From: Persicobacter psychrovividus
GTDB taxonomy: Bacteria; Bacteroidota; Bacteroidia; Cytophagales; Cyclobacteriaceae
DNA: 64,000 nt
Reading direction: 5' to 3'
Assembly (NCBI RefSeq): GCF_036492425.1
Contig: NZ_AP025293.1
Coordinates: forward strand, 372,001-436,000
Shown here piece by piece: positions 52,609-61,192 of the stretch (its first letter is position 1; each line of letters opens with the position of its first letter). The position numbers and the translations under genes were made by a program. The notes under the pieces were generated by a model, which did no database searches, was not told where the DNA came from, and saw only the letters and a list, made by a program, of their open reading frames with translations.

Positions 52609-55600
52609 TTATTGTTTCACGAATCGGATCGTCGCCGATGCCGTTTTCAATAAATACATTCCCGAACTCAGCGATCCAATTTCTATCCAAGCATGGTTGT
52701 CTCGGAGTTCAACAGACTGAATAATTCGTCCGTCAAGCCCTAAAATCTGAACCGAGCGGTCCGTTCCCAAACCTTCCACAAATAGTTTATGTGAAGCAGG
52801 AACAGGGTACACTTTCAGACCACTGGATATGTCATTAGCAAGCACTCTTGAGAATACTGCCTTGACCTTCACATCAGCCGTGATATTCTCCAACGTATAG
52901 GTTGAAGGATTGCCGATGGATTCGTCGTTGATGAATACCTCTAAAAGTGCTCCTCCTTTGACAGGGGTAAAAGTAAATTCGTGATTATCACCATATAATG
53001 CACCTTGAATAAAAGGCTCCACCTTACCATGACCTTCAATTTGAATATTAACCTTGTACTGATGACGATTAGCAGAAATCTCGAAGTGTTGATTTTTAGT
53101 CATGTCTAAAGTTCCTGATTGGTCTCTTTGGGTATCATTAATCAATAAGCTAAGAAATCTGGCACCTTCCCCAGTGATGATATCATAATCGAGATCTATA
53201 CCAGGAACATACTTCCCTACGGCAGGTATCTGCTCTACACCATTTAACAATTCACTTGTTATTTGGATAGGGGTATTCCATTGGTGAACAGGTCGCAAAT
53301 AGAATGGATCATTAACCTCATTTTCAATTTGCCAGGACGCATCAAAATTCCAATGATCTCCTTTAAATGAATTTATATCTTTAAAGGCTTGAGTTGTTAG
53401 TGGCTCAGCTCCTTTGGCAGTTTCACTATTGGCAACATCTTTGTCAAAATAATTGTGTTCTGGTGTGGTAAAGATAGGTGGACTCCAAGAAAAGGGGTCA
53501 TATTCTCCTTCCCCTATTTGTGTGCTTGCAGAGTAATTATAAGCAATAGTAGAATAATTGAACCCTACTCCTAAAAGGCCTCCTGTTGCGGATGCTCCTG
53601 AAACATTTACCTTCGTATAACAATGAAGAATATCAAAATCCTGTAATCGCCCAATCAATCCTCCCACACGGTAATTTCCATGAACCTTTCCTGTAGCAGA
53701 ACAAGCTACCACTTGGTTGTCATGAGCATTACCTGCAAGAATACCAACATTTGTCCGTCCAACAACAGTCGCGTCTCTAAAATGAAGGTTGAACACGCGA
53801 CCCGTTAGATGTCCAAAAAAGCCAATTTTTTCCTCGAATGATCTGTTGATATATAAGTTTGATATTTTGTACCCTTGACCATTAAACTGTCCACTTAAAT
53901 TGATCGGTCTAAATCCTTTTCCTTCATTCCAATGAGCAGTCTCGGAGGCATCAATATCATTCATTAAAATAAATGATTTCGCGTTTAATTTACTTGTATG
54001 ACTAATAATTTCCAAATGCTCAAGTTTGGTGATCTGGTAAGGGTCCATACTGCTTCCTGTACCCTTGATATCTAATTGACTCTTATCCCAAATAAAATGG
54101 GCTGATAATTGATATGGGGTGTCCGCCATTACTTTGAAGTTATAATTTGGATCAGTGGAAAGTGTATCTTTTCCTGCCTGCCAATGAGAGAAACGGTAAC
54201 CCTTATGCCCTCTAACCGAAAGTTTTGCAGTATCTCCAATATAATAAGCTTGATCACCTGATAAGGACTTTTCAGCCTCTACAGGAAAAACACTAATATT
54301 CAATACCTTATCATAAATCATTGATTTCAAATAAGGTCTCGGATGCTCATCAATTTCATCAATTTGACGAATCTCCCATACCTTGTCAAAATCAAAATAG
54401 GGGAACCGATCTTCATTGGCAAAAGCATCGGTTGAAATCCCGTACTCTTCGGCATCTATGATTGTATAAGCGGACGGATCTAATATATCCAAATCGAAAT
54501 ATAGGCCCACCCCAGAATTAGTCCCCGTTCCATTTTCCTTATAGACTACTCCTCCATAGGATTGATAAGATGAAGTAGTATGATAGGTTCCCATCGAATA
54601 AGATAGACTGATATGTCCAGAATTCTCTGATACAAGACCACCAATACCAGCATAATGAGTGGCTGCTTGTACATTTGAGAAACAATTAAAAATTATCCCT
54701 TCAACCCCATTTGATCCAACAAGCCCACCAAAATCACTATTCGTTTCCACGGACCCTATAGCTGATGACTCCGTAATTATCCCTGCATTATAGCCAGCAA
54801 TCATTCCTCTTTTTGTTCTCTGATCAGAACTTTCACTGATTATTTCACCTTTTATATGGCAATTATTGATCGTTCCATAGTTTCTCTCTACTAACAACCC
54901 TTCAGGCGATCCACTGTAAGTAGGATTCAATAATGAACAATTTTCAAGTCTTAGATTAATAATTTCACCATAATTTGCATAAAATGCTGTATGCGTGTCA
55001 AAAACATCAAGATTTGCGATTGAGTATCCGTTGCCGTTAAACACTCCTCCAAGGTCAAGGATTGAAGTGAATTTCGCACCGTCAGGTCTTGTTCGTGTTA
55101 TACTTGCATCAATATCATTAACAAGCTCAAAGTGTTTATTCTTTAAATTGAGATTATAGGCTAACTGCTCAAACTGTTCAAAAGTTCCAATCTGAAAAGG
55201 TTGTTCACGGCTTCCGTCTCCCCCCTCAAATGAATAGTCCTCCTCAAGCCAAATTTCAAGTTCATTTGCCATTCCTTGTTTAATCGGAATCACACAAGGG
55301 TTGTCAAAGTAGTCCACTCCATCAACTCGTATATGAGAAAATTTGGTCCCAGCCCCCAATTGAAGAGAAATTTTAGCTGTTTCATCAAACCCATATCCTT
55401 GTTCGATACCTTCCGAGAATAAGCACATATTGACCAAGTTATTGGGCATCCAAGATTCGCCATTTTTCACAGTAAATCTAAAAGGTTGTGAAAAAGCCTT
55501 TGGTACGGGTATTATTCCATTCTGTTTAAAATCAGGATACTCTCTGAAATTATGAGACTTCCTAAAACTTTCATTGAAATTTTCTGCAGAAGAGAACTGC

Positions 55601-56496
55601 TCCCTATCTAATAAAGTACACCCCTGAGTATTGACATTCGGTGGTAGTTGATCCTTATTTGCATAGTTTGCCAAGTACCTATTTAAAACACTCTGCCCAA
55701 CAAGAACACCAACATTTTTATTAGCTGTCAGCATTCCCAAGTTACTAGAAAGCTGTATATAATTTAAACTATTTTCTGATTTACCAATAAATCCTCCCAA
55801 CCACTGATCAGCTGATATTGATCCATAGTTTTGACTAAGGGATATGTACATATCATCTCCTGTCGATTTTCCTATTAGCCCACCCGTCAATGAATCTCCT
55901 TCGACATCCGCCAAATTGAATAAACCGCTAAAGGAAGAATAAGATCCTTGAGCATTCATCTGCCCAATATGCCCACCAACATATTTCTTTCCTTTAACTG
56001 AGCCAGACACCACCACATTATTTAAATCTGGAGTGACATCCCAACTTCTACCAATAATCGCACCCGTGTAGTCTGCTCCAATTACCTCTACATTTTCAAA
56101 TATCAGATTTTTTATTGTTCTTCCTCCATAAGAAATAAAGCCCACGCTATCTTCATCAGGTCGGTTGATATAAAGGTCCTTAATTTTAAAGAACTGCCCT
56201 TCTATATTACCACGAAAACCTTTAATCATCGGAAAGCCTTTGCCTTCATACCAGTCTTTGGTTTCAGAAGCATCTATATCTGACATTAACTGGTAGGTCT
56301 TTGTTAATCTTTCGTCACCACCTTCTTCCGATTCATCACCGATAGCAATCCATAAAAGATGTGACGCCTTACTTATTTCATAATAGTAAGTATAGTAATC
56401 TACATTAAAAACAGGTGGCTTTTCCGCCTGAGGTTGTGCCATGGCTATTTGGCAAAAGAAAATGAGTATAGCCCATAAAAAGTAGTGTACCCGCAT
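52609..56496 (-). CDS. GLUG-motif adhesin with type IX secretion tail
   Basis: The 1295-aa secreted protein has a signal peptide (residues 1-20, ending AMAQ). GLUG-type beta-helix repeats run through it: VGFISYGGRTIKNLIFENV, YVGGHIGQMNAQG, VGILAGNAHDNQVVACSATG and the VGGLIGR steps. Bacterial-repeat-like domains follow (EVFINDESIGNPSTYTLENI). The last about 75 residues are a Por/type IX secretion C-terminal domain (LKVYPVPASHKLFVEGL, DGRIIQSVEL, SGMYLLKT). It would be exported by the type IX system and attached to the surface as an adhesin. It is antisense to the element genes and close to identical REP palindromes, so it is likely a later insertion. Confidence 0.9.
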   Translation of the reverse strand: MRVHYFLWAILIFFCQIAMAQPQAEKPPVFNVDYYTYYYEISKASHLLWIAIGDESEEGGDERLTKTYQLMSDIDASETKDWYEGKGFPMIKGFRGNIEGQFFKIKDLYINRPDEDSVGFISYGGRTIKNLIFENVEVIGADYTGAIIGRSWDVTPDLNNVVVSGSVKGKKYVGGHIGQMNAQGSYSSFSGLFNLADVEGDSLTGGLIGKSTGDDMYISLSQNYGSISADQWLGGFIGKSENSLNYIQLSSNLGMLTANKNVGVLVGQSVLNRYLANYANKDQLPPNVNTQGCTLLDREQFSSAENFNESFRKSHNFREYPDFKQNGIIPVPKAFSQPFRFTVKNGESWMPNNLVNMCLFSEGIEQGYGFDETAKISLQLGAGTKFSHIRVDGVDYFDNPCVIPIKQGMANELEIWLEEDYSFEGGDGSREQPFQIGTFEQFEQLAYNLNLKNKHFELVNDIDASITRTRPDGAKFTSILDLGGVFNGNGYSIANLDVFDTHTAFYANYGEIINLRLENCSLLNPTYSGSPEGLLVERNYGTINNCHIKGEIISESSDQRTKRGMIAGYNAGIITESSAIGSVETNSDFGGLVGSNGVEGIIFNCFSNVQAATHYAGIGGLVSENSGHISLSYSMGTYHTTSSYQSYGGVVYKENGTGTNSGVGLYFDLDILDPSAYTIIDAEEYGISTDAFANEDRFPYFDFDKVWEIRQIDEIDEHPRPYLKSMIYDKVLNISVFPVEAEKSLSGDQAYYIGDTAKLSVRGHKGYRFSHWQAGKDTLSTDPNYNFKVMADTPYQLSAHFIWDKSQLDIKGTGSSMDPYQITKLEHLEIISHTSKLNAKSFILMNDIDASETAHWNEGKGFRPINLSGQFNGQGYKISNLYINRSFEEKIGFFGHLTGRVFNLHFRDATVVGRTNVGILAGNAHDNQVVACSATGKVHGNYRVGGLIGRLQDFDILHCYTKVNVSGASATGGLLGVGFNYSTIAYNYSASTQIGEGEYDPFSWSPPIFTTPEHNYFDKDVANSETAKGAEPLTTQAFKDINSFKGDHWNFDASWQIENEVNDPFYLRPVHQWNTPIQITSELLNGVEQIPAVGKYVPGIDLDYDIITGEGARFLSLLINDTQRDQSGTLDMTKNQHFEISANRHQYKVNIQIEGHGKVEPFIQGALYGDNHEFTFTPVKGGALLEVFINDESIGNPSTYTLENITADVKVKAVFSRVLANDISSGLKVYPVPASHKLFVEGLGTDRSVQILGLDGRIIQSVELRDNHAWIEIGSLSSGMYLLKTASATIRFVKQ

Positions 56497-56751
56497 GTTG
56501 AGTATAGGTTAATATTAAATTGTAATAATCAGTAATAATAGATAAATATAGTATTATAACTTTGGTGTTCATAGATAATTTAGCCAAATAAAAACAGCTA
56601 TTTTTATATCGGCAGTAAGTGGATGGTGCGAGTAGAAGGGTGATTTGTCCATTTAACTAAATTTTATTAGCAAAACACAACCAAATATTTTAGTATCAGT
56701 ATAACCAAACAAGAACTAATTCCGACGAGCGCAATCTTTTATTGACTAACT

Positions 56752-57234
56752 ATGCAAAGATTCGTCGAAGTATTGATTCCTTCCGAGCAGATCCAAAATT
56801 TCGGAAGTGTGGACGGCTTCTCCGTAGCCGTTAAAGAGGCGCAACTCCGCCGTGAGCGTTTGGCTTACAACCTGAGTGTTCAAAATTACCGTGATAAAAA
56901 TGAAGCCGCTGACTTGCAAAGACGTCAGTTGCAGATCGTTGAGCTGGAAGCGCAAAAGCAGGTGCTTCAGACCAAGATTGACAATGAGACCAATCCGGAC
57001 AAGCTCCGTGAGTTGGACATTGACAAGCGCAAGGTGGAGATCTCGATCGAGGACCGCAGTTATGATCTGGAGATGGCAAACCGCTCTGATTTTACGGATG
57101 TTCAGGCTAAAATTAATTGGGAAAATGAGATGGAACTGTTGGATGAACTGATGGTGGCTTTGTGTACGGAGTTCGCCACCGGGGCCATCGGCAGTGGTAC
57201 GATAATTTATAACGAGGTGGAATATACCGCCTAA
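56752..57234 (+). CDS. Coiled-coil late-module protein
   Basis: The 160-aa protein is dominated by a long helix rich in Leu, Glu, Lys and Arg (about residues 25-110, for example IVELEAQKQVLQTKIDN). A short hydrophobic C-terminal region follows (LMVALCTEFATGAIG). No membrane segment is certain. It may be a structural or assembly protein. Not recognised. A terminator follows about 40 bp later. Confidence 0.6.
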   Translation: MQRFVEVLIPSEQIQNFGSVDGFSVAVKEAQLRRERLAYNLSVQNYRDKNEAADLQRRQLQIVELEAQKQVLQTKIDNETNPDKLRELDIDKRKVEISIEDRSYDLEMANRSDFTDVQAKINWENEMELLDELMVALCTEFATGAIGSGTIIYNEVEYTA

Positions 57235-57275
57235 ACTTTAGTTTTAAAGTTCGTTAGACTTAGTTCGTTTATGGA

Positions 57276-57308
57276 CACCCGTGGGCTCACTTGCGGGTGT
57301 TTTTTTTG
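57276..57308 (+). terminator. Rho-independent terminator
   Basis: CACCCG pairs with CGGGTG across a 12-nt loop, followed by at least eight T. It ends the coiled-coil gene. Confidence 0.85.
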
Positions 57309-57332
57309 TATGTACCCCACGATTATTATGTA

Positions 57333-57475
57333 CCCACAGCTAAAGCAATGGGCTACCAATAGTCAAACCCGCTAAAGCAGGTTGGTTTGGTGGTTTATTG
57401 AAACGGTATGCTTGATTGGATCCACGATTTCAATTGGAACACAGGACTGTACGGACGTTGCATGCAACGTCCCTA
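57333..57475. repeat. Composite REP-like repeat block 3
   Basis: It has AGCTAAAGCAATGGGCTA, an AACCCGCTAAAGCAGGTT dyad, TTGATTGGATCCACG (close to TTGATTGGATGCACA in block 1) and the palindrome GACGTTGCATGCAACGTC at 57454-57471. It combines parts of blocks 1 and 2. Confidence 0.75.
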
Positions 57476-57592
57476 CCGTCGGGTAAACCATGGTTTGGTT
57501 CTTGAGCTGGTCGAAGGAACAACCGTGGTGGACAAAGGCGTCCACATTTCGGGACAAAACCATGAAGGAATGATGAAAGATATACTGCTTGA

Positions 57593-58639
57593 GTGGTTAT
57601 GGAAAATGGTAAATATGCTGATTCTTCAGTCGGTAGGTGTTGGTTCGATGTTGGTGTTTTTGAGGATCCTGTGGATCAAATGGAAAAGAAAACGGGGATG
57701 ATTTTAACGCAAGGCGATGAAGCGAAGAGCATTACGGCCATTTTTATGGGCGTGAGCATCAACAAGAAATTGGACAATCCCTATGCGCCTTCGGCGGTGA
57801 AATTCTCTTTTGCCCTGAGTGATGGTCGTCGGATGGTGAGCCTTCCGGCTTCGGGCGAGACGGCGCAACAGGTTGAAAGAGTGTTGAGCCGTAGCTTCCA
57901 ATTGAACGAAGAAGCGCAGGCGAATTTCATTGAAAAATGGGATCAGGCGATTTCCAATAGCAGTGCCGACCGTGAAACCCGATACATCATTACTGGCAAT
58001 ATTTTGCAGGCGACGCCGATCTACAAAGGCAAACTAATCAGCTATACGACCGCAGATGATAAGGTCAAAAAAGGCATTTTGGTGCCTCCTACCTGGTCGT
58101 TTAAAGAGAATGCTCGGCATGTGGTGGTGCCCGCTTCGCAGTTGGGAAAGGTGCTTAGAGGTCTGAGCGTCGGGCAGTCGTTCAGCATGATTAAGAAGGT
58201 TTCTTTTATGCGGCAACGGGGGCGATTCAACATCATCATCAAACAGCATAAAACCTATCAGATGATTTATACCGACTGGGATTTGATTAATCTGATGGAA
58301 CAATCGGACGGTTTTCAGAAGGTTTCCGACAAGATGAAAGCGTCGTTTGTAGATGAAAATTTGGATAAGGTGCTCGACATTTTGAGTGAGAAATATTCAA
58401 TCAATGCGCAGTTGGATCGGGAGAAATATGATTTCGAACCACCGGAAGAGGTGCCGAAAGATGACAATATTACGGCAGAAGCATTGAAGCTGTTTGACCA
58501 GGATAAGAAGGGCTTTGATAAGCGTTTGAGTGCGCAGGCAAAGCGACAAAAGGCGAATGACAAGAAGGCTAAAGGTAATCTTAAACTGGCTCGAATGCGG
58601 GCAAAGGCGATTTTGATTTTGCAGGCGCAGGTTTTGTAA
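57593..58639 (+). CDS. Strawberry-notch-C-terminal-like protein (uncertain)
   Basis: The 348-aa protein has a central part resembling the C-terminal domain of Strawberry-notch-type proteins, which in mobile elements is usually attached to a helicase: RYIITGNILQATPIYKGKLI, KGILVPPTWS and GFQKVSDKMKASFVDENLDK. The helicase itself is absent. The last 60 residues are Lys-rich (KRQKANDKKAKGNLK). The start is uncertain; the GTG at 57593 and ATG at 57599 are near, and the first 30 residues may be spurious. It may process or bind DNA. The family call is tentative. Confidence 0.5.
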   Translation: MVMENGKYADSSVGRCWFDVGVFEDPVDQMEKKTGMILTQGDEAKSITAIFMGVSINKKLDNPYAPSAVKFSFALSDGRRMVSLPASGETAQQVERVLSRSFQLNEEAQANFIEKWDQAISNSSADRETRYIITGNILQATPIYKGKLISYTTADDKVKKGILVPPTWSFKENARHVVVPASQLGKVLRGLSVGQSFSMIKKVSFMRQRGRFNIIIKQHKTYQMIYTDWDLINLMEQSDGFQKVSDKMKASFVDENLDKVLDILSEKYSINAQLDREKYDFEPPEEVPKDDNITAEALKLFDQDKKGFDKRLSAQAKRQKANDKKAKGNLKLARMRAKAILILQAQVL

Positions 58640-58654
58640 CCGCTAAGATATTGT

Positions 58655-58727
58655 CCACAGATTACACAGATTTCCACAGATTATTTTTGGTAATGGTAAT
58701 CCTGTAAAGGCGTAATTCATTACGTCT
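58655..58727. repeat. Short repeat and palindrome in an intergenic gap
   Basis: CACAGATTACACAGATTTCC is followed by a further CACAGATTA-like unit, and a 20-bp palindrome AGGCGTAAT/ATTACGTCT lies at 58708-58727. Both resemble dispersed REP-like sequence. The gap from 58640 to 58841 has no gene. Confidence 0.5.
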
Positions 58728-58841
58728 CACGTATCGGGGAAACACTTATTGATCCAAGCAGGACGCTTGAACCAATGACGATGGGGGGCCCCCAATACCA
58801 CCCCCAACTCGCCTAATCATTAAACATTAATCATTAAAAAC

Positions 58842-59771
58842 ATGACCCTAAACATCAACAACTACAAAGATCAAGTCAAGAAAATTGATTTTTCCAAACT
58901 CCCCAAAGCGTTGCAGGAGGCGCATGAGCAGTTTGATGATTTCGCCGAATTTTACAAGGAGGACGATCAGATCAAACAGATGTTGGACAATCATTTCAAG
59001 CTGGTGATTAAACACACTTCGTCCAAAACGGGTGAAAAGAAAACGAGCACCACTCGAACAACAGCGAAGCGCACGACTAAGAAAGCACCGGCAAAAAAGG
59101 CAAGTCCACGGGCGAGGAAAACAGCGGCGAAAGCCACAACCAGAAAGACCACAATATCTAAAACAGCTCGCAAAACGACAGCGAATAAAACCACCACCCG
59201 CAAGGCTCGGACCCCAAAGGCGGCGGTGCGCAAACCGAATGAAGTTTCGGCGATGCCAATGGAAGTGCGCCTGATGCGTCGTTACAAAAATTTGCACAAT
59301 AAAAAGGTAACGGTTAAGCAAATCATCTTGCTATACAAAGCGATCCAACGGGCGGCGATTGAAAAGACGATCCGCAAAAACAGTGCGAATGCGGACATGA
59401 TTTTGAAGATTGCCAAGGAGCTCAACAATACTTACCAAGAAGCCAAAAGTGATACGTTCACCTATGAAATTCCGAAGAAATTATACACGGATGTTGAGGG
59501 CACGGTGGCGATGTATGGCATCAGTGCGGCAGTGAGCTTGGTCAAACGCTTCATTGGTTTGTATCACACGATCACCGAAGAGAAGGCAAAGCGTTTGCTC
59601 AAATCCATTGAAAACAGTCTGAAAAATCAGAAGGTCAAAAAGGGCGATTACGGCTTTGCGCAGGTGATGAAAGTGCAGAAAATTTTAAAAGACTATTTGA
59701 AACAAGATCAATTGATATTGAAGGAAACAGAGCTGGCAGGCTTGCAAAAAGTTTGCGGGCGGGGAAAGTAA
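58842..59771 (+). CDS. Histone H1-like basic DNA-binding protein
   Basis: The 309-aa protein has an acidic N-terminal helix region and then a long Lys/Arg/Ala/Thr/Pro tract (about residues 62-132). The tract includes TKKAPAKKASPRARK and AAKATTRKTTISKTARKTT, like eukaryotic-H1-type tails of bacterial nucleoid proteins. The C-terminal half is helical (MRRYKNLHNKKVTVKQIILLY). It may condense the element genome. Its last bases overlap the next gene in another frame. Confidence 0.75.
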   Translation: MTLNINNYKDQVKKIDFSKLPKALQEAHEQFDDFAEFYKEDDQIKQMLDNHFKLVIKHTSSKTGEKKTSTTRTTAKRTTKKAPAKKASPRARKTAAKATTRKTTISKTARKTTANKTTTRKARTPKAAVRKPNEVSAMPMEVRLMRRYKNLHNKKVTVKQIILLYKAIQRAAIEKTIRKNSANADMILKIAKELNNTYQEAKSDTFTYEIPKKLYTDVEGTVAMYGISAAVSLVKRFIGLYHTITEEKAKRLLKSIENSLKNQKVKKGDYGFAQVMKVQKILKDYLKQDQLILKETELAGLQKVCGRGK

Positions 59772-60382
59772 AAGCCACTGCGGACCGTTCGGATGCGGTT
59801 TCCGGCAGTGGCAATCTCGGTGCTTTTGATGTCGTGAGTGCGGAGCAACTGAGCGCAATGAAATTCAATACGCTCAAGTTGCCCGCACCCTTTTCCGGCT
59901 TGTTGGGAGAACCCTTTCAGCCTTTCTACATGATGATCTACGGCAGACGATTTCAGGGAAAATCGACGGTCGCTCTTTGCCTTGCCAACGCTTTGGCGAA
60001 GGTGGGGAAGAAGGTACTTTTTGTGAGTAATGAAGAAGGACTTCAGGGCAGTTTGCAGGAGAAAATCAAACGCCTGAAGGTGGATCAGCACATTGATTTT
60101 GTGCAGGATTTTCATGAAGGACAGCTCAAGCAATACGATGTGGTTTTCATGGATTCGGTACAGACAATCGGCTTGAAGGTCGAACAGTTTCAAGCATTCA
60201 AACAGCGGTACCCGAACTGTTCAATCGTGATGATCTTCAAACAAAATCGGGACGGCAGTTCAAAGGGCGGGTCCGACTGGGAGCATGATGTGGATGCGAT
60301 CATGAAAGTAGAGGACCGGTCGGCGACGATGGAAAAAAACCGTTTCCCCAAAGCAAAACCCAAAACCTATAAAATATTCTGA
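59753..60382 (+). CDS. RadA-like P-loop ATPase
   Basis: The 209-aa protein has a RecA-type core: Walker A GRRFQGKST near residue 68, VLFVSNEEGLQGSLQEKI with the Glu seen in RadA-like proteins, and Walker B VVFMDSVQTIG. The sequence order resembles RadA/KaiC-type ATPases. A TTG at 59753 gives the full length. The ATG at 59858 (MKFNTLKLPAPF) would give 174 residues and is a plausible true start. In this context it could be the genome-packaging motor or a DNA-handling enzyme; it does not match HerA/FtsK packaging ATPases clearly. Confidence 0.75.
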   Translation: MRAGKVKATADRSDAVSGSGNLGAFDVVSAEQLSAMKFNTLKLPAPFSGLLGEPFQPFYMMIYGRRFQGKSTVALCLANALAKVGKKVLFVSNEEGLQGSLQEKIKRLKVDQHIDFVQDFHEGQLKQYDVVFMDSVQTIGLKVEQFQAFKQRYPNCSIVMIFKQNRDGSSKGGSDWEHDVDAIMKVEDRSATMEKNRFPKAKPKTYKIF

Positions 60383-60732
60383 TGGAAGTATTCGTAAGCA
60401 AATCCTTTTGGCTGATTATCGGACTGTTCGGCAGTCTGATCGTCGGCATTTTAAGTGTCATCATTAGTCGAGCAATCGGCAATATGGCCTCCAAACATGA
60501 CCTTGTTGCGCACGTGGACCTACTCACCAAAGACATTGTTTTCTTGAACAAAGAAGTGTCCGATATGCGCCGTGAGATCGGCAAAATTCACCGATCGGTG
60601 GATGAGCTCAAATGTCAAATCAATGATAATTATATGCACAAGGAGCTGATACAGCAGAGTATTCAGCACTTCACGCAGAAGATAGATCATATCAGTGAGG
60701 TGGTGGATAAGTTCTATAAACCGCAACAATAA
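60382..60732 (+). CDS. Membrane-anchored coiled-coil protein
   Basis: The 116-aa protein has an N-terminal transmembrane segment (FWLIIGLFGSLIVGILSVIIS) and a helical coiled coil to the end (LLTKDIVFLNKEVSDMRREI). Start and preceding stop overlap by one base, so it is coupled to the ATPase gene. A spanin- or lysis-related or virion-assembly role is possible. Not recognised. Confidence 0.65.
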   Translation: MEVFVSKSFWLIIGLFGSLIVGILSVIISRAIGNMASKHDLVAHVDLLTKDIVFLNKEVSDMRREIGKIHRSVDELKCQINDNYMHKELIQQSIQHFTQKIDHISEVVDKFYKPQQ

Positions 60733-60735
60733 TAT

Positions 60736-60758
60736 ACCCTTGAGAGACTCTCAAGGGT
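60736..60758. terminator. Perfect inverted repeat between genes
   Basis: CCCTTGAGAG and CTCTCAAGGG form a 10-bp (11 with flanking A/T) inverted repeat around a single A. No T run follows. It contains GAGAGACTCTC, which is also seen in the 27-bp palindrome at 48972, so it may be another copy of that family. Confidence 0.65.
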
Positions 60759-60785
60759 CTCTCACACCTTCCAATTTCGTAGCCC

Positions 60786-61187
60786 ATGAACCTATTCAAA
60801 AAACTAACCAACGTCTCGGTCAATGAAACCCTGCGCCTCGGCACCCAACTGATCGACGAAATCTTTACCACCAAGGAAGAGAAATTACAAGGCAAGATCG
60901 AGCTGTTCAAAATGACGATCGGCGACCGTGATTCTGCCCGACGGATGTACGCCACCGACAGCGCACTGCAAAAGCTGTTCGCTATCTTCTTCTTAGGTGC
61001 CTGGCTGATCCTCACCCTGATTATCCTGAACTATTTCGTGTTTGAAAACATCGACCTGAAGGATTGGCAAATTGCTTTTGTGAGCACCATTTACGGGGGC
61101 ATTTCTACCAAACTCAATACCATTGTGGATTTTCTGTTTGGGTCATCGAGTGGGGCTGGTGGTAATGATGTGAAACTTAAAAAGTAA
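60786..61187 (+). CDS. 3TM holin-like protein
   Basis: The 133-aa protein has a soluble N-terminal part, the helix DRDSARRMYATDSALQ, and then two or three transmembrane segments (LFAIFFLGAWLILTLIIL, WQIAFVSTIYGGIS). It ends with the TKLNTIVDFLFGSSSG step that is common in the holin family of 3TMs found in phages and gene transfer agents. Its place directly before an endolysin gene supports a holin that makes membrane pores for lysis. Confidence 0.85.
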   Translation: MNLFKKLTNVSVNETLRLGTQLIDEIFTTKEEKLQGKIELFKMTIGDRDSARRMYATDSALQKLFAIFFLGAWLILTLIILNYFVFENIDLKDWQIAFVSTIYGGISTKLNTIVDFLFGSSSGAGGNDVKLKK

Positions 61188-61192
61188 CCGAC

